This document shows, piece after piece, positions 1 to 5,232 of a stretch of 7,036 nucleotides of DNA; position 1 is the first letter of the stretch; each line of letters begins with the position of its first letter. The notes under the pieces are model-generated. The model searched no databases. It was not told the DNA's origin and worked only from the letters and a program-made list of their open reading frames with translations. A program made the translations under genes and the position numbers. The stretch is from Chloroflexota bacterium (GTDB taxonomy: Bacteria > Chloroflexota > UBA6077 > JADZDV01), in contig JADZDV010000382.1 of the NCBI GenBank assembly GCA_020850915.1, positions 1-7,036 of the forward strand, read 5' to 3'.

Positions 1-1
1 C

Positions 2-664
2 ATGTCGCTCGTCCTGGAAAAAGTGCCGGCGACGATCCAGCTCGCAGCCGCGGCGCTCCTGTTCACGGTCATCATCGCCATCCCCGCGGGCGTGGTCTCG
101 GCCATTCACCGCAATACGGTCGTCGACGGGCTGTGCATGTCTCTGGCGCTACTGGGCCAGTCCATCCCGATATTCTGGCTCGGGATCATGATGATCATCG
201 TCATCTCGGTCCACCTGCGGCTGCTGCCGCCTGGCGGGAGCGGCGACCTCTCGGCGCTCATCATGCCGGCGATCACCCTGGGGGCTTACTCCGCGGCGCT
301 GGTGACGCGGTTGACCCGCTCGGCGATGGTGAACGTGCTGGCGCAGGACTACCTTCGGACGGCGCGCGCGAAGGGGTTGACGGATTGGATCATCCTGGTC
401 AGACACGCCCTCCGAAACGCGGCAATCCCGATCGTGACGGTGATCGGGATGCAGGTGGGGGTCCTGCTGGGCGGCGCGGTCATCACGGAGACGGTCTTCA
501 GCTATCCTGGCATGGGTCGGCTGGCCGTCCAGGCGATCGCCGCGCGCGACTACCCAGTGGTGCAGGCGTTCGTGGTGCTCACCGCGGCGATCATCTGCGG
601 GATGAGCCTGCTGGTAGATCTGGTGTACGTCTACCTCGACCCGAGAATCAAATTGAGCCGATAG
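2..664 (+). CDS. Dipeptide/oligopeptide ABC transporter permease, DppB type (5'-truncated by window edge)
   Basis: This is an inner-membrane permease subunit of a peptide/opine/nickel-type ABC importer, which forms the channel with the DppC-type protein that follows. The visible 220 residues are hydrophobic with several membrane spans (about 12-35, 45-71, 86-105, 142-162 and 188-212). The cytoplasmic EAA loop that docks on the ATPase lies at about 117-143 (YLRTARAKGL, then a conserved Pro at 143). The family signature ETVFSYPGMG is at 163-172, and the C-terminus YLDPRIK is typical. DppB proteins are usually about 310-340 aa, so roughly the first 90-120 residues (first span and periplasmic domain) lie left of the window. 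The ATG at position 2 is therefore probably an internal Met and not the start. The stop TAG at 662-664 is 27 bases before dppC-like. Transporter class is certain; the substrate is not readable. Confidence 0.93.
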   Translation: MSLVLEKVPATIQLAAAALLFTVIIAIPAGVVSAIHRNTVVDGLCMSLALLGQSIPIFWLGIMMIIVISVHLRLLPPGGSGDLSALIMPAITLGAYSAALVTRLTRSAMVNVLAQDYLRTARAKGLTDWIILVRHALRNAAIPIVTVIGMQVGVLLGGAVITETVFSYPGMGRLAVQAIAARDYPVVQAFVVLTAAIICGMSLLVDLVYVYLDPRIKLSR

Positions 665-691
665 CGGAATTGGGACGCACGATTCGCACCG

Positions 692-1603
692 ATGGCACAC
701 GCTGAAGTCTCCACGCCGATCTCGTCAGCCCTTCCCGCCAGAGGTCCGCGCTCGCAGACCTGGAAAAGGCTGCGGACCTTGTTCAGGGGCGGACCAGGCC
801 TGCTCGGGTTCTGCATCGTGCTCATCGTCGTGCTCGGGGCGCTGCTGGCCGACTTCATTGCTCCGTACGATCCGCTCGCCCAGAACATCCCGCGGCGGCT
901 CAGCCCGCCGAGCTGGTCGTTCGAACCGGGGAGCTATCTCCTGGGGACCGACCCGCTGGGACGGGACATTCTGAGCCGGATCATCTATGGAGCCCAGATC
1001 TCGCTCATCATCGCGGTCTGCTCGGTGCTCCTGGCTGGAACGGTCGGAATCATCATTGGCGTCCTCGCAGGTTATTACGGCGGGCGCCTCGACCTGGTGT
1101 TGATGCGGATCGTGGACACCTGGCTGGCAATCCCCTTCCTGGTCCTGGCGATAGCGATTGTCGCGGTCCTGGGCGCGAACCTTCAGAACATCATCTTCGT
1201 CCTGGCGCTGACGGGGTGGGTGACCTATTGCCGGGTCGCCCGGGCTGAGGTGCTGTCGGTGCGGGAGGAGATGTACGTCGACTCAGCGCGTGTCGTGGGC
1301 GCGAGCGACCCGCGGATCATGCTCCGCTACATCCTGCCGAACGTGGCGACCTCCCTGATCGTGGTGGCCACACTCCAGGTAGCGCAGATGATCACGGCCG
1401 AGGCAGCGCTGAGCTTCCTGGGTCTGAGCGTCCAGCCCCCGACACCCGCCTGGGGGTCAATGGTGGCCGAGGGCAAGGACGTCATCTCGCTGGCGTGGTG
1501 GCTGTCAGCTTTCCCCGGCCTGGCGATCGTCGTGACGGTGCTGGGGATCAACCTGCTGGGCGACTGGCTCCGGGACGTGCTCGACCCGCGGCTGAGAATC
1601 TGA
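692..1603 (+). CDS. Dipeptide/oligopeptide ABC transporter permease, DppC type
   Basis: This is the second permease subunit of the importer, 303 aa, the usual length for the family. It has a short cytoplasmic N-terminus, a first membrane span at about 36-57 (GLLGFCIVLIVVLGALLADF), and the conserved periplasmic signature GTDPLGRDILSR at 85-96. Further spans lie at about 103-127, 145-163, 166-180, 217-238 and 273-290. The EAA loop for ATPase coupling is at about 195-216 (YVDSARVVGASDP, Pro216), followed by AALSFLGLSVQPPTPAWG (238-255), another family hallmark. It ends in LDPRLRI, as DppC/OppC proteins do. The ATG at 692 has only a weak upstream purine stretch (GGGACG, 671-676), but it gives the expected N-terminal length. 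It is co-directional with the DppB-like gene (27-base gap) and the dehydrogenase downstream (42-base gap), so the three are probably one operon. The ATP-binding and solute-binding genes are not in the window. Confidence 0.95.
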   Translation: MAHAEVSTPISSALPARGPRSQTWKRLRTLFRGGPGLLGFCIVLIVVLGALLADFIAPYDPLAQNIPRRLSPPSWSFEPGSYLLGTDPLGRDILSRIIYGAQISLIIAVCSVLLAGTVGIIIGVLAGYYGGRLDLVLMRIVDTWLAIPFLVLAIAIVAVLGANLQNIIFVLALTGWVTYCRVARAEVLSVREEMYVDSARVVGASDPRIMLRYILPNVATSLIVVATLQVAQMITAEAALSFLGLSVQPPTPAWGSMVAEGKDVISLAWWLSAFPGLAIVVTVLGINLLGDWLRDVLDPRLRI

Positions 1604-1645
1604 TCTGACTCCGGCAATCTGATCGGTAGAGGACGAGGCGGCGAG

Positions 1646-2752
1646 ATGGCGCAGGGGACAAACGTGACGGTCGCGGTGGTGGGAACGGGCATCGGTGGCT
1701 GCGAGCTGGCCGGGTACCTGGGGCTGCACGGAGCCCGGGTGCGCGTCCACGACGTCCGCCCGGAGGCGGTGCGCGGCATCAGCGAGCAGAGTGGCCTGCA
1801 GGTCGAGGGCGTGCTACGCGGCTTCGCTCCGGTGGAGCTTGCGACCACCGACCTGGCGGCGGCGGTCGAAGGCGCAGACCTGGTCGCGGTGACCACTCTG
1901 AACAACGACCACGAGGCGGTAGCGGCCGGCCTGGCGCCCCTGCTCCGGGACGGACAGGCGGTGTGTCTGATCCCCGGCTGCGTTGGCGGAGCGCTCCAGT
2001 TCCGCCACACGCTGGCGAGGTTGGGCTGCTCGGCGCGTGTGGCCATTGGCGAAGTGGACAACTTCCCGTTCACCGGCCTGGTCCAGCCGCCGGCGGGGGT
2101 GCACCTCGCCTCGATCAAGCGGCGCTTCCTGGTGGCTGCCCTGCCGGGCCCGGACGGCGGGCGGGTAGTCGCGCTCGTGCAGCAGGTGCTCCCGCCCGCC
2201 GTCCGGGCCGACAGCGTGCTCCAGACAGGGCTGGGCACGATGAACCCGGTGGTCCACGTACCGGGGATGCTGGCTAACATTGGCCGGCTCGACGCGGGCG
2301 AGCCGTTCCAGTTCTACGGCCAGGGGCTCAGCCAGAGCGTCACGCGCATTGTCGAGGCGTTGGACATCGAGCGGCTGGCGGTGGCCCGCCGCTTCGGAGT
2401 CAACGTCGCCAGCGTGTTCGGCTGGCTGGCCAGCACGTACGGCCTGGAGGGCGGAACTCTGCACGAGCTGCTCCAGCGCCTGCACCGGGAGATCTTCAAG
2501 GACTCGCCAGCGCCCGACCGATTGGACCACCGCTACGTGACGGAGGACGTGCCCTACGGGCTGGTGCCGCTGGCCGAGCTGGGCCGGGCAGCGGGCGTGC
2601 CGACACCGGTGGCGGACGCGCTGATCACCCTGGCCTCGACCTCGCTCCGCCGCGATTTCCGCGCTGAGGGACGCAATCTGAAGAGCATGGGGCTCGGCGG
2701 CATGCCGTTCGAAACACTCGTTGCCCGGCTGGCCGGAAACATCCGCTCCTGA
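1646..2752 (+). CDS. NAD/NADP octopine/nopaline dehydrogenase family protein (opine dehydrogenase-like)
   Basis: This is a 368-aa soluble dehydrogenase. An N-terminal Rossmann domain (about 6-160) opens with the dinucleotide motif VGTGIGG (G13-x-G15-x-x-G18), with Asp36 at the end of the second strand, which favours NAD(H). The C-terminal half matches the octopine dehydrogenase domain: NPVVHVPGMLANIGRLD at 200-216 with the presumed catalytic His204, then FYGQGLSQSV (223-232) and ALDIERLAVA (238-247). Family members reversibly join or split an amino acid and an alpha-keto acid through a secondary amine, and some act on other substrates. The ATG at 1646 is preceded by GAGG at 1635-1638 with 7 bases between, so the start is well supported. 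It follows the DppC-like gene by 42 bases on the same strand, which favours a catabolic role on an imported opine-like compound; this is inference. Its stop TGA abuts the stop of the convergent SDR. A different 2-hydroxy/ketopantoate-type reductase is less likely because of the C-terminal motifs. Confidence 0.85.
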   Translation: MAQGTNVTVAVVGTGIGGCELAGYLGLHGARVRVHDVRPEAVRGISEQSGLQVEGVLRGFAPVELATTDLAAAVEGADLVAVTTLNNDHEAVAAGLAPLLRDGQAVCLIPGCVGGALQFRHTLARLGCSARVAIGEVDNFPFTGLVQPPAGVHLASIKRRFLVAALPGPDGGRVVALVQQVLPPAVRADSVLQTGLGTMNPVVHVPGMLANIGRLDAGEPFQFYGQGLSQSVTRIVEALDIERLAVARRFGVNVASVFGWLASTYGLEGGTLHELLQRLHREIFKDSPAPDRLDHRYVTEDVPYGLVPLAELGRAAGVPTPVADALITLASTSLRRDFRAEGRNLKSMGLGGMPFETLVARLAGNIRS

Positions 2753-3523
2753 TCAGTGGGCGACCCAGCCGCCGTCCACGACGAGCGTCTGGCCGGTCAT
2801 CCAGTCCGAGTCTGGCGAGGCGAGGAAGAGGACGGCTCCGGCGGGGTCTTCCGGCGCACCGGCTCGCGGGAACACCTGGCGGCTGAGCACGTCCGCTGGC
2901 ACCTCAGCCGAGAGGGTCCGCCGGGCACGCTCGGTCAGCGTATAGCCTGGGGCAACGGCGTTGACCCGAATGCCGTCCACGCCAACCTCCCGCGCCAGCG
3001 CTCGGGTCAGGCCGAGAACGCCGCCCTTGGCTGCCAGGTAGGGAACGAGATTCTGTCGAGCCGGTGGCTCCAGATAGAGTGAGGCGGCGATGCCGCTGAA
3101 GACGGAGGCGCTGCAGACGTTGACGATCTTGCCGTAACCGCGCGCCCGCATGTGTGGGATGACCTCGCGAGACATCAGGAACGGGCCGGTCAGGTTCAGA
3201 CGGAGGGTAGCCTCCCAGGTCTCCAGGTCCGTCTCCCCCAGAAGGGCCCGCCGTCCGAGGGCTCCGCCGGCGTTGTTGACCAGGATGTCGATACGACCGT
3301 GTCGCTCGAGTATGTCACGCACCCCCGCCGCGACCGAGGCCTCGTCCGTGATGTCGAGGTGCAGCGCGGCGCCCCCGACCGAGCGGGCCACGCTGGTGGC
3401 GGCATCGTCGTCGATCTCCGCGACGACCACGGTGGCGCCGGCTCCGGCCAGCGCACGACAGTACTCGCGCCCCATGCCGTTCCCGCCGCCGGTGACAACG
3501 GCAACTCTCTCCACGAGCCTCAT
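2753..3523 (-). CDS. Short-chain dehydrogenase/reductase (classical SDR)
   Basis: This is a 256-aa NAD(P)-dependent oxidoreductase, the usual classical SDR length. It shows the cofactor motif TGGGNGMG (11-18), acidic Glu36 and Asp38 at the end of the second strand (pointing to NAD(H)), LHLDITD (54-60), NNAG (83-86), and the catalytic set Asn110 (LRLNLTG), Ser138 (VNVCSAS), Tyr162 and Lys166 (YLAAK). The C-terminus (MTGQTLVVDGGW) is typical. Ser138 to Tyr162 is 24 residues against about 13 in typical members, so there is a roughly 11-residue insertion beside the active site, probably part of the substrate pocket. The frame is open further upstream (to 3628), but the ATG at 3521-3523 has an excellent GAAGGAG site and gives a start just before the first beta strand. 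It is convergent with the opine-type dehydrogenase and divergent from the first M20-fold gene. The substrate (an alcohol or ketone) is unknown. Confidence 0.93.
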   Translation of the reverse strand: MRLVERVAVVTGGGNGMGREYCRALAGAGATVVVAEIDDDAATSVARSVGGAALHLDITDEASVAAGVRDILERHGRIDILVNNAGGALGRRALLGETDLETWEATLRLNLTGPFLMSREVIPHMRARGYGKIVNVCSASVFSGIAASLYLEPPARQNLVPYLAAKGGVLGLTRALAREVGVDGIRVNAVAPGYTLTERARRTLSAEVPADVLSRQVFPRAGAPEDPAGAVLFLASPDSDWMTGQTLVVDGGWVAH

Positions 3524-3528
3524 CTCGA

Positions 3529-3535
3529 CTCCTTC
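3529..3535 (-). promoter_or_regulatory. Ribosome binding site of the SDR gene
   Basis: On the minus strand GAAGGAG lies 5 bases before the ATG at 3521-3523. It fixes the SDR start there and not at the upstream in-frame candidate at 3628, whose extra 35 residues (rich in Arg, no SDR motif) do not look like protein. Confidence 0.85.
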
Positions 3536-3596
3536 AAACCGTACTCGACACGCCGCTCGCCCTCTGACGGATCTCTCGCGGCACCCAGCGACGCCG

Positions 3597-3625
3597 TTGA
3601 CCGGACGATGGCTCCTCGCTATAGT
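3597..3625 (+). promoter_or_regulatory. Near-consensus sigma70-type promoter driving the first M20-fold gene
   Basis: TTGACC (3597-3602) and TATAGT (3620-3625) are separated by exactly 17 bases. They match the -35 and -10 consensus at five of six positions each, which is uncommon by chance in DNA this GC-rich. The predicted transcript start is near 3631-3633, giving a leader of about 112 bases before the GTG at 3745. The site lies in the 221-base spacer between the divergent SDR and M20 genes. I found no comparably good promoter on the minus strand for the SDR. Confidence 0.65.
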
Positions 3626-3640
3626 CAAGCCCGGGCTTGA
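3625..3640. promoter_or_regulatory. Perfect 16-bp palindrome at the promoter start site, candidate operator
   Basis: TCAAGCCCGGGCTTGA is its own reverse complement over all 16 bases. Its first base is the last base of the -10 box and it spans the predicted transcription start, a classic place for a repressor dimer. TTGA/TCAA half-sites recur here: TTGAC within the -35 (3597-3601), GTCAA at 3624-3628 and TTGA at 3637-3640. No regulator gene lies in the window, so the binding protein is unknown. A role as an RNA hairpin is less likely because there is no loop. Confidence 0.5.
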
Positions 3641-3732
3641 ACGTCGACGCGTCAGGGTCGGCTACCTGGTCACGCCGTGCGAACGGGACGCGGTCGCCGT
3701 CCAGTCGACCGTCCAGATCGCGAATCACAGCC

Positions 3733-3738
3733 GAGGAG
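3733..3738 (+). promoter_or_regulatory. Ribosome binding site that sets a GTG start for the first M20-fold gene
   Basis: GAGGAG lies 6 bases before GTG at 3745-3747. The frame is open back to an ATG at 3637, but that would add 36 residues of Ser/Arg-rich sequence without M20 character, and the 3637 ATG candidate sits inside the palindrome at the predicted transcription start. The GTG start also brings residue numbers into register with the second paralogue (both have YID at 11-13). Confidence 0.85.
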
Positions 3739-3744
3739 CGTGCC

Positions 3745-5175
3745 GTGAAGGACAGCTACGCCGCCGTCCACAAGTATATCGACACTCATTTCGACGAGCA
3801 TCTGGCCGAGACCCAGCGCTACCTGCGCCAGCCGAGCGTGTCTCTCACGAACGAGGGAGTGCTCGAGTGTGCGGAGATGACGCGAGAGCTGATCGCGCAG
3901 CTCGGTGCGGAGCGGGCGGAGGTGGTCCACTTCGATCGGGGCTTCCCGGTGGTCTACGGCTTCCTGCGCTCCAAGCGGCCTAACGCCAGAACGATCGCCG
4001 CGTACAGCCTGTACGACGTCATGCCGATCGATCCGCACGAGAACTGGGCGGTGCCGCCCTTCTCGGCCGAGATCGTCGAGCCCGGCCGTATCGACCTGCC
4101 GGAGGACTACGGCCCCTGCATCGTGGCCCGGGGCGCGCGCAATCAGAAGGGGCCGATCATGGCGTTCATCAACGCCCTGAAGTCGATGCTGGCGGTCCAG
4201 GGCGACATCCCCTGCAACGTCATGTTCACCTTCGACGGCGAAGAGGAGATGGGCAGCACGAACTTCGTGGGTCCGTTCCGCGAGCGCTTCATGGACGAGC
4301 TGCGGCAGATCGACGCCGCGTTCTACTTGAACCCGTCGCAGAACGAGAAACGGGAGGTCATCATCTACCTCGGCTGCCGTGGTATCTCCTTCATGGAGCT
4401 GCGACTGCGGGGCGGCGACTGGGGTGGACCGGTGCGCGCCGCGACGTTCGCGGCGGACATGCTCTGGATTGACTCGCCGGCCTGGAGGCTGCTCAAGGCC
4501 GTGAGTACGCTGATGGACCCTGACGGGCGCGTGCTGGTCGAGGGGTTTTACGACAACATTCGACCGTGGAGCGACGACGACCGGTCGCTGATAAAGATCC
4601 TCCAGGATCAGTTCGACGAGAGGACCATGATGCAGCGGATGGACATCCGGTCGTGGAAGGGCGGCAAGCGCGGCGTCGACCTGCTGCCGGAGTACGTCAT
4701 GTCCCCGCTGATGAACGTAGACGGCTACGACGCCGGGTACACCGGGCCGAGGGTGAAGACGATGTTCCCACACGAGGCGGTGATCAAGCTGGACATCCGG
4801 ATCGTGCCGGACCAGGACATTGACGACATCATGGCCAGGGTTCGCAAGCACCTCGACGACCACGGGTTCCCGGAGGTGGAGATCGAGGTGTTCGGCAAGT
4901 ACAACGGGACAAAGACCGACGACCACTCAGACGTCGCTCAGGCTGCAATCCGCGCGAGCGAGCAGTTCGGAGTGCCGACCCTCGCCTGGCCGATCTACTA
5001 TGCCGGCGTGCCGCAGTGGGTGTTCAACGGCCCGCCGCTGCACAAGCCGGTCATCTCCGGCGGGATGGGACGGATGGGCCGCGAGCACGTCCAGAACGAG
5101 TACATGACGGTCGAAGGCCTGCGCGACTACGAGAAATGGGTGGTCAACTTCCTCCACGAGTTCGCGGACGCTTGA
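3745..5175 (+). CDS. M20-fold amidohydrolase/peptidase-like protein with altered metal site (paralogue A)
   Basis: This is a 476-aa cytosolic protein of the M20 metallopeptidase fold (dipeptidase/deacylase-like), with no signal peptide. The catalytic domain is about 1-209 and 384-476; the lid/dimerisation domain is about 210-383 with GRVLVEGFYDNI and KLDIRIVPDQD, both typical. The M20 landmarks align clearly but are changed. HxD is S88-L89-Y90-D91 (Leu for the metal His, Asp kept). RGxxDxKG is RGARNQKG (129-136), with Asn133 for the bridging Asp. EExGS is intact (Glu167 base, Glu168 ligand). The next metal Asp is Asn196 (FYLNP). The lid His region reads RGGDWGGP (222-229) with no His. The final metal His is kept at H448 (REHVQNEY). 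It has its own strong promoter and RBS, is divergent from the SDR, and is tail to tail with paralogue B. It may be a non-canonical hydrolase, a transferase or a binding protein. The fold is near certain; activity is unknown. Confidence 0.88.
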   Translation: MKDSYAAVHKYIDTHFDEHLAETQRYLRQPSVSLTNEGVLECAEMTRELIAQLGAERAEVVHFDRGFPVVYGFLRSKRPNARTIAAYSLYDVMPIDPHENWAVPPFSAEIVEPGRIDLPEDYGPCIVARGARNQKGPIMAFINALKSMLAVQGDIPCNVMFTFDGEEEMGSTNFVGPFRERFMDELRQIDAAFYLNPSQNEKREVIIYLGCRGISFMELRLRGGDWGGPVRAATFAADMLWIDSPAWRLLKAVSTLMDPDGRVLVEGFYDNIRPWSDDDRSLIKILQDQFDERTMMQRMDIRSWKGGKRGVDLLPEYVMSPLMNVDGYDAGYTGPRVKTMFPHEAVIKLDIRIVPDQDIDDIMARVRKHLDDHGFPEVEIEVFGKYNGTKTDDHSDVAQAAIRASEQFGVPTLAWPIYYAGVPQWVFNGPPLHKPVISGGMGRMGREHVQNEYMTVEGLRDYEKWVVNFLHEFADA

Positions 5176-5182
5176 CCAGGAC

Positions 5183-5213
5183 GCGGGCGCCCGCCAACGG
5201 GGCGGGCGCCCGC
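5183..5213. terminator. GC-rich hairpin between convergent genes, likely bidirectional terminator
   Basis: Bases 5183-5195 and 5201-5213 form a perfect 13-bp stem, all G/C, with a 5-base loop (AACGG). It lies in the 57-base gap between the stops of the two tail-to-tail M20-fold genes. There is no T-run on either side, so it is not a classic intrinsic terminator; it may act as a U-less terminator or as an mRNA 3'-end stabiliser for both transcripts. Each arm contains the same 12-base self-palindrome, GCGGGCGCCCGC (5183-5194 and 5202-5213). Confidence 0.65.
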
Positions 5214-5232
5214 TCGGATGCGCCCGGCCGGA

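Noticed and set aside
1597..1624. Nine-base direct repeat AATCTGATC (1597-1605 and 1616-1624) around the DppC-like stop
   Set aside because: Short, only two copies, and overlapping the coding end; probably chance.
1327..2280. Long minus-strand open frame, 317 codons, antisense to the DppC-like and opine dehydrogenase-like genes
   Set aside because: It spans parts of two confident plus-strand genes, has a Ser/Arg/Pro/Thr-rich composition and shows no motif; a shadow.
3524..3628. N-terminal extension of the SDR to 3628
   Set aside because: The internal ATG at 3521-3523 has a GAAGGAG site and sits at the normal distance before the cofactor motif.
3637..3744. N-terminal extension of paralogue A to an ATG at 3637
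   Set aside because: The start would lie in the palindrome at the predicted transcription start, lacks an RBS, and adds only Ser/Arg-rich residues.
3670..4926. Long open frame on the minus strand, 418 codons, antisense to paralogue A
   Set aside because: It lies opposite a clear M20-fold gene; the translation is rich in His, Arg, Val and Asp with no domain, as expected of a shadow frame in high-GC DNA.
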